A DNA stretch of 64,000 nucleotides from Acidobacteria bacterium Ga0077534 (GCA_001464455.1 LNEI01000004.1:1-64000), one strand, 5' to 3'; counted from the stretch's first letter, positions 19,306 to 29,443 are shown. Numbers and translations are program-made. Notes: generated by a model not told the origin, from the sequence alone.

Positions 19306-19355
19306 ATGTGGCAAACCTTAATTCTACATTCCGCGAAAAGATTGTCAAGCCCGCC

Positions 19356-20972
19356 TTAATTACTTACGGTAACATCTTTAACAAAACTCCAATCTCCGCT
19401 TGGGTTTAGCTTGATATTCGAAACGCGTTTGCTGGATACGACCATATTTGCCTGATACCACAGCGGCAGAAGAGGCAGGTCGCGGCTCGCGATCGCCCAT
19501 ACCTGTGCGTAGAGTTCTTTGGCTCTTGCCCGGTCCGTCGAACTGGTCGCCTCCTCAACAAGTTTATCCAACTCCGGGTTCGAGTATCGGCTCCGATTGA
19601 ATCCGGCGAGCTTTGCAGTCGGGATCTTACCAGTGCTAAAAAGGTCGCGAAGGAAGATCGGATCTTGATTCCCGCCGACGAACTGCCCGGTGAACATCTG
19701 AAATTGCCCCTGGGCCAGCTGTTGGCGGATAGTGTTGACCTCGAGCGTCTCGATCCGGATGTTTAGGCCCACATCGTTAAGCGAGCTCTGGATGACCTGT
19801 GAATACTGGTTTGTCGCAGCGTTACCCGAGCCGTATTTGAACGTTATTGGCTCGCCTTTGTAACCGGCCTCCTGCAAAAGCTGCTTCGCCTTCTCCGGAT
19901 CGAACTTATACTCCGTGCCCGCCGAATAAGCCCAGGACTGCGTCGGGATAGGCGAATTGGCGACTTTTGCCTGGTCAAAGAGCAGCTGCGAGACGATCTT
20001 TTGTCGGTCGATGGCGTAACCTATTGCCTGCCTGATCTTGACGTTGTCGAGGGGCGGCGATTGTGTGTTTAGAACCAGATATTGGATGTTTGATCCGTCA
20101 AATTGGTCTACCTTCAAGTTTCCCGAGGCCCCAAGCGACTTGAGGATGTCCGGCGGAAGATTCGTCGGAAGCGGTGCGATGTCGACGCCGCCGGTCTGGA
20201 GTTCTGACTGCAGCGATTGCGCATCTGTTACGGTCTTTACACGGATCTTCGCGATCTTCGGGGCTCCTTCCCAGTAATTCGGATTTGCGTCGAGTTCGAC
20301 GATGTTCTGCGAAGCGTCAAAAGTAGCGAATTTAAAGGGCCCGGAACCGAGCGGTTTATCTTTTTGCTGAGCCGCCGAATCAGTCGGAATGATCGGTATA
20401 GCGACCAGATTTGACATCAACTGTGTCCGGAGGGCGGCCCGTTCGAGCGTGAAGACAACGGTCTTTGGATCGGGTGTTTCGATCGACTTGATGTGAGCTA
20501 CACGCTTCGTTTTTGGTTCAGGCTGAGCTCCGTCGGCGGGCTTTGCCGCCGGAGCGGTATCATCAGGAACCGAATCAAAAAATGCCCCGGCCTTAAATCC
20601 GTTAGAGTTAAAAAGCTGGTCAAACGTATATTTTACATCTGCCGATGTAAATTCACGTCCGTTGTGAAACTTCACCCCATCCTGCAAGATAAAGGTGATG
20701 ACGGTTCCGTCTTCTGAGGTCTTGATCTCCTTAGCCAGCTCGCCGACGTAATCAAAATTAGCGTCTTTCTTGACGAGAGCATTGAAAATTAGCGTTTTGA
20801 TGCGTTCGGCTGCCACGTCGGTTCCGGGAGTAGTCAGAGTATCGAAACCTGTGAATTTCTCTGATAGAGAGATGGTCACCGCGCCTGTGTTTCGCTCTCT
20901 GCAAGCAAGCGAGAGCGATAGAGTGATCACCAAAAGAACGAAAATTAATTTACGCAAAATAAACTCCCCCAA
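19356..20972 (-). CDS. ABC transporter substrate-binding lipoprotein, peptide/nickel family (SBP_bac_5)
   Basis: 538 residues. Lipobox LSLAC (Cys24) gives a membrane-anchored lipoprotein. Family features: FHNGREFTSADVKYTFDQLF, a solvent-exposed loop with a Pro/Ala linker (about 139-155), LGSGPFKF, and IRQAIGYAIDRQKI. It should bind oligopeptides or similar ligands for an ABC importer, but no permease or ATPase gene is nearby, so its partner is encoded elsewhere. It starts 12 bp after the NagZ-like gene; a shared unit in peptidoglycan-peptide recycling is a reasonable guess. Confidence 0.88.
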   Translation of the reverse strand: MGEFILRKLIFVLLVITLSLSLACRERNTGAVTISLSEKFTGFDTLTTPGTDVAAERIKTLIFNALVKKDANFDYVGELAKEIKTSEDGTVITFILQDGVKFHNGREFTSADVKYTFDQLFNSNGFKAGAFFDSVPDDTAPAAKPADGAQPEPKTKRVAHIKSIETPDPKTVVFTLERAALRTQLMSNLVAIPIIPTDSAAQQKDKPLGSGPFKFATFDASQNIVELDANPNYWEGAPKIAKIRVKTVTDAQSLQSELQTGGVDIAPLPTNLPPDILKSLGASGNLKVDQFDGSNIQYLVLNTQSPPLDNVKIRQAIGYAIDRQKIVSQLLFDQAKVANSPIPTQSWAYSAGTEYKFDPEKAKQLLQEAGYKGEPITFKYGSGNAATNQYSQVIQSSLNDVGLNIRIETLEVNTIRQQLAQGQFQMFTGQFVGGNQDPIFLRDLFSTGKIPTAKLAGFNRSRYSNPELDKLVEEATSSTDRARAKELYAQVWAIASRDLPLLPLWYQANMVVSSKRVSNIKLNPSGDWSFVKDVTVSN

Positions 20973-20984
20973 AACAAAATTCTG

Positions 20985-22100
20985 TCAGCCGACGCGAGCG
21001 GCAAGTTGTGCCGTTGCAGCCGATAGCTGATCTAGCCGGCCGATATCGAGCGGCGGCGGCTGGTTAAATCTTTCCTTAAAGCAGGCGATGCGATCGAGCG
21101 ATTCATCCAGCCTGGATTCGCTGATCTCACCGTTTTCGACCGCCTGTAAGACAAAGCGGAAGCCATCGCGGATGTTCGCCGGTTCGGCGCAGATTGCCAG
21201 CAGGTCGTTCCCTGCGAGCACCGCCAATTTGCAAGCTTCGCCGATGCCATAATTCCGCATGATGGCACCCATTTCAAGATCGTCTGTAATGACGACACCA
21301 TCGTAGCCTAGCTGGCCCCGAAGCGTCTTTGTAACAAAATTATAGCTTAAGGATGCGGGCAATGGCTTGCCATCGGAGCTGAGTTGCTGAAGTTGGTGGT
21401 TTGGGAATGCGACGTGGGCAACCATGATCATCCTCACATCGCCGCTTTCGATGAGAACACGATACGGAAAGAGATCAACCTCACTAAGTTCCGCTTCCGT
21501 GATCTCGACGAAGGGCAATGCTTCATGAGAATCGACACGCGCCGCTCCGAGCCCAGGAAAGTGCTTTATGCAGCCGGTAATATTCCTCGTCTGCAGTTCG
21601 CCGAGAAAAGCCCCCGCAAGATCCGTCACTTCTTCCTTTGTTGAACCGTAAGCCCTGGAAAAAAGCCCATTTGAATGCTTCGCTCGCTCCGCATCGACTA
21701 CGTCCACGACCGGTGCGAAGTCGGTATTGAAACCGAGCAGGTGGAGAGTTTCGCCGATGATCGCAGCTTGGTCTGCCGCATCCTTAGCGGTCCGAAGTTT
21801 GTTCGCCGCCGGACTTGGCGTCATCACTCGCCGCAAACGGTCTACCGATCCGCCCTCCTCGTCGACTGCAAGGATCGGCGTGATCTTGCTGCGTCGAGCG
21901 ATCGAGTCAAGCAGTTCGCGGGTCTGTTCGAGTGACTTGATATTCCGGGCAAAGAGACAAACCCCGCCGGGTTGTATCTCATCGACCAGATCGATCGTTG
22001 CCTGGTCGAGCTCTGGACCCGCAATGCCGATCACAAACAATTGACCAACCTTTTCGGCAAGCGTTAGCGAATTAAATTTTCCCAATTCAGTACTACTCAA
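20985..22100 (-). CDS. nagZ: Glycoside hydrolase family 3 beta-N-acetylhexosaminidase (NagZ-like)
   Basis: 371 residues, the usual length for single-domain NagZ. The TIM barrel starts at LAEKVGQLFVIG. The motif IKHFPGLGAARVDSHEALP contains the KHFPG signature and the Asp/His pair on the mobile loop that acts as the unusual acid/base, and VVITDDLEMGA contains the nucleophile Asp. No signal peptide is seen, so it acts in the cytosol, removing GlcNAc from anhydromuropeptides. It precedes an oligopeptide-binding protein gene by 12 bp, consistent with cell-wall recycling. Confidence 0.88.
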   Translation of the reverse strand: MSSTELGKFNSLTLAEKVGQLFVIGIAGPELDQATIDLVDEIQPGGVCLFARNIKSLEQTRELLDSIARRSKITPILAVDEEGGSVDRLRRVMTPSPAANKLRTAKDAADQAAIIGETLHLLGFNTDFAPVVDVVDAERAKHSNGLFSRAYGSTKEEVTDLAGAFLGELQTRNITGCIKHFPGLGAARVDSHEALPFVEITEAELSEVDLFPYRVLIESGDVRMIMVAHVAFPNHQLQQLSSDGKPLPASLSYNFVTKTLRGQLGYDGVVITDDLEMGAIMRNYGIGEACKLAVLAGNDLLAICAEPANIRDGFRFVLQAVENGEISESRLDESLDRIACFKERFNQPPPLDIGRLDQLSAATAQLAARVG

Positions 22101-22363
22101 ATCTTTTTTCGCAAAAACTATAGTTTAGCAATCAGGGAGCGACATTGAAAAGCGGAGGGCATACTCGGTCGTGATCACTGTCATTTGCCGAGAGTTGGCA
22201 AGGTTGTTTGGAATGCTGGCGAGTAGTGTGCTGTACCATACAGAAAAGTTGCCCAAAACAAACTAGTCTTTTCCTAAGCGAGATGGTTGAACGAAAAATA
22301 GGATCGTCTCGCGATGGGCGAAAGCCATTTCAGAAATAAAGACCAGGGGAGAATACATTCATT

Positions 22364-22909
22364 ATGAACAATCAAGCTACAGCAACTGAAAAGTCACCGG
22401 GCATGCTAACTGGTATGTTTAACGACAGAGAGAGTTCGGAGAGTGCGTACAAGTCGCTGCGCGATCGCGGCTACACGGACGAAGAGATCAACGTGCTGAT
22501 GTCGGACAAAACACGAGACACCTATTACGGCGAAGGCATGCCGGAAACTGAACTCGGATCCAAAGCTGCTGAGGGGACAGGCTACGGCGGCGCGATCGGC
22601 GGCACTTTAGGTGCTATCATCGCGGGCGTTGCGGCGGTCGGAACCAACCTGGTACTGCCGGGACTTGGACTTATCGTTTGGGGGCCTCTCGCTGCGGCGA
22701 TAGCTGGAGCTGGAGTTGGCGGTTTGACCGGCGGACTGGTCGGAATGTTGATCGGCGCCGGTATCCCTGAGGAGCGTGCCAAGATCTACGAAGAAGGAGT
22801 CAAGAACGGCGCCACGGTCTTTGCCGTAAAGCCGAGAAGCGCGGAAGACGCCGAGTATTTCGAAAACGAATGGAAAACAAACCATCGTGGACGCGAAATT
22901 TATCGCTAG
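22364..22909 (+). CDS. General stress protein 17M/YflT-like domain protein with glycine zipper
   Basis: 181 residues. The N-terminal part (MLTGMFNDRESSESAYKSLR) resembles the YflT/general stress protein 17M domain. A Gly/Ala-rich stretch (about 68-130) has spaced Gly-x-x-x-Gly patterns typical of a glycine zipper and could insert in or bind membranes, and the end returns to the stress domain (VKNGATVFAVKPRSAEDAEY). A strong ribosome-binding site (AGGGGAGA) precedes the ATG. Function is inferred as stress-related; no partner is visible. Confidence 0.7.
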   Translation: MNNQATATEKSPGMLTGMFNDRESSESAYKSLRDRGYTDEEINVLMSDKTRDTYYGEGMPETELGSKAAEGTGYGGAIGGTLGAIIAGVAAVGTNLVLPGLGLIVWGPLAAAIAGAGVGGLTGGLVGMLIGAGIPEERAKIYEEGVKNGATVFAVKPRSAEDAEYFENEWKTNHRGREIYR

Positions 22910-22984
22910 TTTTTTAACTTAAATTACCGGGCGGGGGTGGATCATTGATCCGCCCTCGTTCTCTTATAAAGACAGGAGAAGACC

Positions 22985-23275
22985 ATGAAATATCTATCAC
23001 TAACATTGATCCTCGGTGCCTCTGCATTTGCAGGGTGCACGTCAACGGCCAACACGAACAATGCCAATATTCGCGGCACAAATACCAACACTGGTTATGT
23101 GACAAATTCGAGGACCAACACCGTTCCGTCTATGCCAACCAACGCAACAAACATTACGCCTGGCAACATGTCGGGCAGTTCGAACGGCATGGGCAATTCG
23201 CGAACGAATTCGAATATGGCCAATTCGCCTACGAATGCTAACCGTAACTCGGCTACACCGCGCAACGGTAACTAA
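22985..23275 (+). CDS. Small Asn/Thr-rich lipoprotein
   Basis: 96 residues. Lipobox AFAGC (Cys18), then a low-complexity tail built almost only of Asn, Thr, Ser, Gly and Met (for example NTNNANIRGTNTNTG). AGGAGA lies about 6 bases before the ATG. Such tails suggest a disordered surface protein. No family is recognised. It follows the stress-protein gene by 75 bp and is closed by a hairpin terminator. Confidence 0.6.
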   Translation: MKYLSLTLILGASAFAGCTSTANTNNANIRGTNTNTGYVTNSRTNTVPSMPTNATNITPGNMSGSSNGMGNSRTNSNMANSPTNANRNSATPRNGN

Positions 23276-23304
23276 GCGCCCCGAGCCGTAAAAACGCAAA
23301 GCAC

Positions 23305-23336
23305 AAGAGGCTGTCTGAAAAGGCCGCCTCTTTTGC
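23305..23336. terminator. Bidirectional terminator between convergent genes
   Basis: Arms AAGAGGC and GCCTCTT flank a 15-base loop; TTTT follows on the plus strand. It lies between the small lipoprotein (plus) and the asparaginase gene (minus), whose stop codon it touches. Confidence 0.6.
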
Positions 23337-24385
23337 TATGAGCCAGGTTGTTGAGGCGGGGCCTTGAAGATGCTATCGGACGCAAAAACCTTGCTTGTTC
23401 CTGAGTTCGTGACGGAATATGTGAACCCTGACTGGATAGCAAAAGCCCCGACCTCGCCCGTTCTCGAGATCGCGATGAAACCGACCTGCATTTCCTTTGC
23501 CGCTGCTCTGTCTCGATCTACTATTCGGCGGACTGCTTCGCGGCAGGCTCGAGTCGGAGAATAGCCGAATCGCATTAGTTCGACGATCAAATGCGTACCG
23601 CAGATCCGGATGACCTCTTCTCCAACGCCAGAGCTCGTCGCCGCTCCGACCTTGTTATCAACAAAAAGCCCCGCACCGATTATCGGCGAATCTCCTACGC
23701 GGCCATGCATCTTAAAGGCCATGCCGCTCGTCGTACATGCTCCCGACAGGTCGCCGCCAGCGTCGAGCGCGATCGTGCCCATCGTGTCGTGATTGACCGC
23801 CCCGTTTATCGTGTACGGTGCCGATTTTTCGTTTTGACTGATCTTGCGGTTTTCTATATTGATCACAGGCTTGTATTCCGATTTCTTAAGCCATTCTTTC
23901 CACTCCTTTTCGGCGTCAGCCGAAAGTTTTCGCGGCATCACCTCGAAACCATTCTCACGGGCAAACTGCAGAGCCCCGTCGCCCGCCAGGAGGACGTGTT
24001 TAGTCGTTTCCATCAGCTTTCGAGCGACCGAGATCGGGTGTTTGATCTGCTGAAGGTAAACTACACTGCCGCAGTTCGATCTGTGGTCCATTATCGACGC
24101 ATCGAGAGTTACATAACCGTCTCGATCGGGATATGCTTCGAGCCCGACGCAGCAGCTTGGCTCCTCTTCCGACGCCCTCGCTGCCGCCTCGACCGCGTCG
24201 ATCGCTCTGCCTTTTGCTTTCAATATTCTCCACGCCGCCGCGTTCGCCGTCATACCGCTGTCCCAGGTCGAAACGACGACGGGGCGGGCAAATTTCTGCC
24301 CCGAATTAGCCCCCAAAACCGGCTCAGCCGCAGCGATTACTGGCAGAACGGCTGCGGACTTCAAAAAATCTCTTCTGTTTGCCAT
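23336..24385 (-). CDS. Tat-exported N4-(beta-N-acetylglucosaminyl)-L-asparaginase (glycosylasparaginase)
   Basis: 349 residues. The Tat motif NRRDFLKSAA is at the N-terminus. It is an Ntn-hydrolase: NHDTMGTIALD holds the autocleavage point between Asp200 and Thr201, Thr201 becoming the nucleophile of the beta subunit. The motifs CTTSGMAFKMHGRVGDSPIIGAG and ATSSGVGEEVIR form the substrate pocket, with the Arg and Asp of RVGD binding the asparagine backbone. Family members split GlcNAc-Asn. Exported location suggests scavenging of glycopeptides. Convergent with the upstream pair; no operon. Confidence 0.9.
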   Translation of the reverse strand: MANRRDFLKSAAVLPVIAAAEPVLGANSGQKFARPVVVSTWDSGMTANAAAWRILKAKGRAIDAVEAAARASEEEPSCCVGLEAYPDRDGYVTLDASIMDHRSNCGSVVYLQQIKHPISVARKLMETTKHVLLAGDGALQFARENGFEVMPRKLSADAEKEWKEWLKKSEYKPVINIENRKISQNEKSAPYTINGAVNHDTMGTIALDAGGDLSGACTTSGMAFKMHGRVGDSPIIGAGLFVDNKVGAATSSGVGEEVIRICGTHLIVELMRFGYSPTRACREAVRRIVDRDRAAAKEMQVGFIAISRTGEVGAFAIQSGFTYSVTNSGTSKVFASDSIFKAPPQQPGS

Positions 24386-24607
24386 TCGGGTATTCTAATA
24401 CGTTTTATCAAAAAATGAACCCTAAGGCGGAACTCCAAATAATGGCAATGTAGCACTAAGTCCTTCGATTTCTTTGCTTTGCGTTTCTTTTTGCGATCTT
24501 TGCGTTGAAAATGGGCCTCTATCACGCAAACCCGACGTCCGATGAGAACGTCAGAGTATTGTTAGGAAAAGCTTTGATTTCTAGTCAAAAAGATAGAAAA
24601 TCCTGAC

Positions 24608-25606
24608 ATGCGCTTTTCAAACCTAGCCTTGTTATTCGTTCTTGTTCTCACGGGCTTTATCACTCTGTCGGCACAGGCTGATTGCGCCGGCCCGGCGATA
24701 TTTGATTCCAGGTCCTGCGAAGGTGACGCGGTCTCGGCAAAAGAAATGGACCTTTTTAACGCCGTCAACGCCTATCGTGAGTCCAACGGACTGGCACCGC
24801 TCCGCCTGTCGGCACCGCTCAGCCGCCTCGGCAACCGCCGAATGCTCGACCTGATCCAAAACATGAAGACGATCACGCACAGTTGGAGCAACTGCCGATA
24901 CGACATTAAAGACGAATCAACCTGGCCCTGCCTTACCGCGTCGCCTACCCGCCTAAATGTCGGCTATACCGGCGAAGGCTACGAAACGCTATTTCGAACG
25001 ACCCGACCAAATGCTGAACCAACGGCCGCCCTCGATGCATGGAAGAAAAGCGATCTGCATAGTTCGATCATCCTGAACAAGGGAATGTTTGGGAGAATGC
25101 CTTGGGAAGAGATCGGCGTGGCGATCGATGGCTCTTATGCATCACTATGGCTTGGATATCGGGCAGCGGGAGCAAAGATCGTTGAGGCGACACCTGGTTC
25201 GGGACTTGGTGTTTCGGTTAATAAGGCAATTGCGGAAACCGGCATCGTGGTTTTTAAAGATTCTCTTATGCGGGCCAGCAGACGGTGGTACGGAGAATCA
25301 GCCGATAGACGGATCAAGATAGAGATCACCGGCGAGAATGATGACGTTGCAAGCATAACCGTTATAAGCACCGACTCGCCTGCAAACGATAAGATCTTCA
25401 GCAAGGTGCTAAAAAACCTCTATGCCGATCAGGCCGATATACATCTATGGCTCGCGTCCTCGATGAAAATACTCGGTTCGAATCCGAAAGGCTGGAGCCG
25501 AAAAATAATTGATGGACGCGTCGCTGAACTGCACGGCGAGGGAAATAACGTCATCCGGCTTACTATTAAACCGCATGTAAAGCCGAAAGCCGTCGAAATG
25601 GAATAA
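24608..25606 (+). CDS. Exported CAP (SCP/PR1) domain protein
   Basis: 332 residues with a signal peptide ending near LSAQA. A CAP domain is suggested by DLFNAVNAYRESNGLAPLRL near residue 48 and by THSWSNCRYD, where His may take the place of the usual active-site His, followed by an EEIGVAI strand and SLWLGY. The 150-residue C-terminal part matches nothing I know. The role of bacterial CAP proteins is unclear. Converges with mutS, 35 bp away. Confidence 0.65.
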   Translation: MRFSNLALLFVLVLTGFITLSAQADCAGPAIFDSRSCEGDAVSAKEMDLFNAVNAYRESNGLAPLRLSAPLSRLGNRRMLDLIQNMKTITHSWSNCRYDIKDESTWPCLTASPTRLNVGYTGEGYETLFRTTRPNAEPTAALDAWKKSDLHSSIILNKGMFGRMPWEEIGVAIDGSYASLWLGYRAAGAKIVEATPGSGLGVSVNKAIAETGIVVFKDSLMRASRRWYGESADRRIKIEITGENDDVASITVISTDSPANDKIFSKVLKNLYADQADIHLWLASSMKILGSNPKGWSRKIIDGRVAELHGEGNNVIRLTIKPHVKPKAVEME

Positions 25607-25641
25607 ACCCGCAACGCAAAGATCCTCGCCGGTATTCTGGG

Positions 25642-28308
25642 CTAGACTATCTTGCCTTTTATCCGCTCGAGCATCGCCTTCGACTCGTCGGCTGACAATG
25701 AATCGATATCAACCGACCGTAGTTCATCTATAGCAGTTTCATTGTTCACGGCGAACAACGAAAACTGTGAGGCGATCCGGCCTCCGGCAGCCTTCGCCAG
25801 GCCTTCTTGCTTTTGCTCGGCGAAGACTGCAAGCTCGTATTTTTCAAGCTTTTCAAGAACACTTTTTGCTCGCTCGATGACCTTCGCGGGAAGGCCTGCT
25901 AGTTTTGCGACAGCGATACCGTAGGATTTTGACGCTTTTCCTGGTTCGAGTTTGTGCAGGAAGACGACGTCGCCGTCTTTTTCGGTCGCAGTGATCTGAT
26001 AATTTTTGGCCCCGGGCAGATTTTCGGCGAGTTCGGTCAACTCGTGATAATGCGTTGCGAAAAGCGTTTTAGCCGAATGTTCAGGCGAGTTATGCAAATG
26101 CTCGGCAACCGCCCATGCTATCGATAGGCCATCGAAGGTCGACGTTCCGCGTCCTATTTCGTCAAGCAGGATCAGGCTTCGCGGCGTCGCGTTGTGAAGG
26201 ATGGCCGCAGTTTCCGTCATCTCGACCATGAATGTCGAACGCCCTGACGCTAGATCATCCGAAGCTCCGACACGAGTCCAGATGCGGTCGAGGATGGGCA
26301 GTCGGGCAAAGGATGCCGGTACAAACGATCCGATCTGCCCCAGGATCTGGATCAAAGCGATCTGCCGCAGAACGGTTGACTTACCTCCCATGTTTGCTCC
26401 CGTGATGATGAGCAGGCGGTCCGTCGAGTTATTCATCACTAAGTCGTTAGGGATGAATGAGTTTCCGATCGAAACCTCAACTACAGGATGACGTCCATTC
26501 TTGATCTCGATCTCATCACCATCATGCAAAGTAGGGCAAACGTAATTTCTAGTTGCCGCAACCTCAGCTAGCGAGCAAAGGCAATCGAGCGTTGCGAGCG
26601 CACGGGCCGTTGACTGCAGTTTCCGCGTTTCAGCGCATACTGCGTTCCGAACCTGCTTAAAGAGTTCCGCCTCGATCTGCAGTATCCGCTCTTCCGCACC
26701 GAGTACCTTCTGCTCCCATTCCTTAAGCTGCGGCGTCGTGTAACGTTCAGCGTTTGCAAGCGTTTGGCGACGTTCGTAGTCGTCGGGAACCCGCGAAACA
26801 TTGCCCTTCGAGATCTCGATGTAATAGCCAAAGACGTTGTTGAAACGCACCTTCAAATTTCCAATACCGGTGCGTTCGCGTTCCTGTTCCTCAAACGCGG
26901 CAATGATCTGTTTTGCTGATGCCGAGATATCACGAAGTTCGTCAAGCTCCGCATCAAATCCAGCTCGGATAACGCCGCCATCCGCCGGGTTGACCGGCGG
27001 TTCATCGCTGATCGAACGGTCGATCAGGTCGCACACTTCTGGCAATTCGAAGATGTTCTCAGCTAAAACTTGAAGCAGAAGAGAACTTGCGTCGCTCAGC
27101 GTCTCATTTATTGGCGACGACTGCCCGACGGAACGCCGCAGAGCCAGCAGATCGCGAGGGCTGGCGGTGCCGAGATTGAGGCGCCCGATCAGCCTTTCGA
27201 GATCGCTGACCTCTTTCATCAGAAACCGTAGCTTTTCGCGAAGTATCGTATCGGAAAGCTCGCCGACTGCCGCGAGGCGCGTCTGTACCTCGCTGCGCTT
27301 TAATGACGGCCGCGATATCCAGCCTCGTAACAGCCGCGAGCCCATGCCCGTCACGCATTCGTCCATCACGCCGAAGAGGGTGTTCTTGCTCTTCTCGCCA
27401 CGCGATTCAAAGATTTCAAGATTTCGCAGCGTAACGGCATCGAGGATCATGAAATCGCTCGACGAAAAGAACTTTATTTCCGAAATATGCCCGGCTGACG
27501 CCCGCTGCGTTTCGCGAGCGTATCGCAAACACGCTCCGGCCGCCGAAAGCGCCGCCGCATGGCCTTCTAGACCGAATCCTGCGAGTTCGAGCACCTGCAT
27601 CTGGTCTTTAAGAAGGCGTTCAGCCTCTTTCAGCTCGAAATTTACGTCATCGAGCGGTGTCAACGTCAAGCCTGATGAATCAGCCCGAATTCCGGCCGCC
27701 TCCGCAAAAAGAGAACGCGAAGCAATGCTTGCTGACGCGCCAAACGTGCCCGCGATGAGTTTTTCGAGCGACTTTGGAAACAGCAACTCGCGCGGCGAGT
27801 AAGAATCGATCTCGGCGGAGACCTTGTTCCACGCATCGCTGCCCTCGATCTCGGTCGCAAAAAACTGGCCTGAAGAGGTTTCGAGAAATGTGGCCCCAAA
27901 CCGGTCACCGCTGCCGAAAACCGCCGCAAGATATATCGTGTCCTTAGCCTCGACCAGTTGCGGATCGACCGCTGTCCCGGGCGTTATTACTCGTACCACC
28001 TCGCGTTTTACGAGCTTCGTGCCTTTTGTCGGGGTCTCGGTCTGGTCACAGATCGCGACGCGGTAGCCTTTTTTTACAAGCCTCGCAATATAGGTCGCCG
28101 CCGCGTGATGCGGTATGCCGCACATGGGAATCGGGTTAGGGCTGTCTTTTTGCCGGGCGGTGAGTGTGATCTCGAGTTCGCGAGAGCCAACGATAGCGTC
28201 CTCGTTGAACATCTCATAAAAGTCACCGAGCCGAAAGAACAAGATCGTCCCCGGATACTGCTTTTTCATCTCGAGATACTGCCGAAGCATCGGCGTGGCG
28301 TTTTCCAT
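25642..28308 (-). CDS. mutS: DNA mismatch repair protein MutS
   Basis: 888 residues, full length. The mismatch-binding N-terminus has FFRLGDFYEMF, with the Phe-x-Glu wedge. Connector, lever and clamp domains follow, and the ATPase has the P-loop TGANMGGKSTVLRQ (near 633), Walker B LILLDEIGRGTST and the helix-turn-helix C-terminus. It recognises mispairs and recruits MutL. The ATG at 28308 is directly before TPMLRQYLEMK, the normal start region of the family. Single gene, divergent from the polysaccharide locus. Confidence 0.97.
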   Translation of the reverse strand: MENATPMLRQYLEMKKQYPGTILFFRLGDFYEMFNEDAIVGSRELEITLTARQKDSPNPIPMCGIPHHAAATYIARLVKKGYRVAICDQTETPTKGTKLVKREVVRVITPGTAVDPQLVEAKDTIYLAAVFGSGDRFGATFLETSSGQFFATEIEGSDAWNKVSAEIDSYSPRELLFPKSLEKLIAGTFGASASIASRSLFAEAAGIRADSSGLTLTPLDDVNFELKEAERLLKDQMQVLELAGFGLEGHAAALSAAGACLRYARETQRASAGHISEIKFFSSSDFMILDAVTLRNLEIFESRGEKSKNTLFGVMDECVTGMGSRLLRGWISRPSLKRSEVQTRLAAVGELSDTILREKLRFLMKEVSDLERLIGRLNLGTASPRDLLALRRSVGQSSPINETLSDASSLLLQVLAENIFELPEVCDLIDRSISDEPPVNPADGGVIRAGFDAELDELRDISASAKQIIAAFEEQERERTGIGNLKVRFNNVFGYYIEISKGNVSRVPDDYERRQTLANAERYTTPQLKEWEQKVLGAEERILQIEAELFKQVRNAVCAETRKLQSTARALATLDCLCSLAEVAATRNYVCPTLHDGDEIEIKNGRHPVVEVSIGNSFIPNDLVMNNSTDRLLIITGANMGGKSTVLRQIALIQILGQIGSFVPASFARLPILDRIWTRVGASDDLASGRSTFMVEMTETAAILHNATPRSLILLDEIGRGTSTFDGLSIAWAVAEHLHNSPEHSAKTLFATHYHELTELAENLPGAKNYQITATEKDGDVVFLHKLEPGKASKSYGIAVAKLAGLPAKVIERAKSVLEKLEKYELAVFAEQKQEGLAKAAGGRIASQFSLFAVNNETAIDELRSVDIDSLSADESKAMLERIKGKIV

Positions 28309-28477
28309 TTTGATTTTGAGAGTTTAGCCAATCTTATTGCCGTTTTAAAGAAGGCACAGAAAAACCTCTCCGTGTCGAGTAGAGGATTAGTTTATGTTTC
28401 AAAAGCAACAGTACTTTGTTATGATTCTCGTTTGTAATTTAGTTCCGAAGTGGTTTTTTCCCAGGAGATACGTTTCC

Positions 28478-29440
28478 ATGAGCCAAAATAAGTTGTTAAC
28501 GGGCCTCGCGCTCTCGTTTATGCTCATCCTGTCCGTCTCGGGGCAAACTGCCTTACCGTCTGACAAAACGGTAGCGTCATCTCCGTCGAACGAAAAATAC
28601 CGCATCGGCTATCAGGACGTCATCAGCGTACAGATCGACCGGCATGCTGATATGAACCAGACCGTTCCGGTCAGTCCGGACGGGACGATCAATCTATTCC
28701 GGCTCGAACGCCCTATCGTTGCCGTCTGCAAAACCGAGGCCGAGCTTGCGGAAGATTTGCGTGCCGCGTTCGGCGAAAAGATCCTGCGAAATCCGCTGGT
28801 TCGGGTCACCGTCACAGAACAGCGATCACAGCCAGTTACGGTTATCGGCTCGGTTGAAAAACCTAATATTTATTACCTTACGCGTCGGCTGCACCTACTT
28901 GAACTGCTCGGCCTTGCGGGCGGGGCTAATAAAGAGGCGGGAACACGTCTCATCCTCGTTCGTTCGGGAGCTCAGTCGGTTTGCAGAAAGCCTGACGACC
29001 CGGTGGATGACACCTTGACCGTCTACGACATGAAGATCCGCGACATCCTTGAGGGTAAAACGACATTCTGGGTCAAGCCCGGCGATGCGGTTTCGGTGCT
29101 GACGTCGGATATCATTTATGTTTACGGAAACGTAAATAAACAAGGAGCCTACAAGGTTAGCGAACCGATCACTCTGCGTCAGGCGATAGCGACTGCAGAA
29201 GGATTTAAGAGTGCCGCGAGAAAGGATAAGATCCGTGTTCTTCGACGCCGTGAGGGTGCGACTGAGAGAGAAGAGATCATTTATGACCTTAACCAGATCG
29301 ACAAAGGTAAAATCAAAGACCCTTATCTCGAACCGAACGATATGGTCGCGGTTTCAGAAGATAAAGTGAAATCGATCCTCCTGGGATTCGTCGATTCTCT
29401 GAAGGGTACGATCCCGAATGCGATCTACCGTATTCCCTAA
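28478..29440 (+). CDS. Polysaccharide export outer-membrane protein (SLBB, Wza-like)
   Basis: 320 residues from the ATG at 28478, chosen because AGGAGA lies 10 bases upstream and a signal peptide follows at once (LALSFMLILSVSGQ); an in-frame ATG at 28394 would add 28 unlikely residues. The Poly_export domain is KYRIGYQDVISVQID, followed by two SLBB units (VTVIGSVEKPNIYYL and IYVYGNVNKQGAYKV). It should form the outer-membrane exit of the polysaccharide. It is the first gene of the locus and its stop is next to the start of the kinase gene. Confidence 0.88.
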   Translation: MSQNKLLTGLALSFMLILSVSGQTALPSDKTVASSPSNEKYRIGYQDVISVQIDRHADMNQTVPVSPDGTINLFRLERPIVAVCKTEAELAEDLRAAFGEKILRNPLVRVTVTEQRSQPVTVIGSVEKPNIYYLTRRLHLLELLGLAGGANKEAGTRLILVRSGAQSVCRKPDDPVDDTLTVYDMKIRDILEGKTTFWVKPGDAVSVLTSDIIYVYGNVNKQGAYKVSEPITLRQAIATAEGFKSAARKDKIRVLRRREGATEREEIIYDLNQIDKGKIKDPYLEPNDMVAVSEDKVKSILLGFVDSLKGTIPNAIYRIP

Positions 29441-29443
29441 TTG

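Noticed and set aside
23591-24418. Plus-strand open frame of 275 codons opposite the asparaginase gene
   Set aside because: It is the complement of a clear Ntn-hydrolase gene with conserved motifs, has no ribosome-binding site and is rich in Arg, as expected of an antisense shadow.
28394-28477. N-terminal extension of the SLBB export protein from an upstream ATG
   Set aside because: The extra residues have no family match and precede a normal signal peptide; the ATG at 28478 has a good ribosome-binding site.
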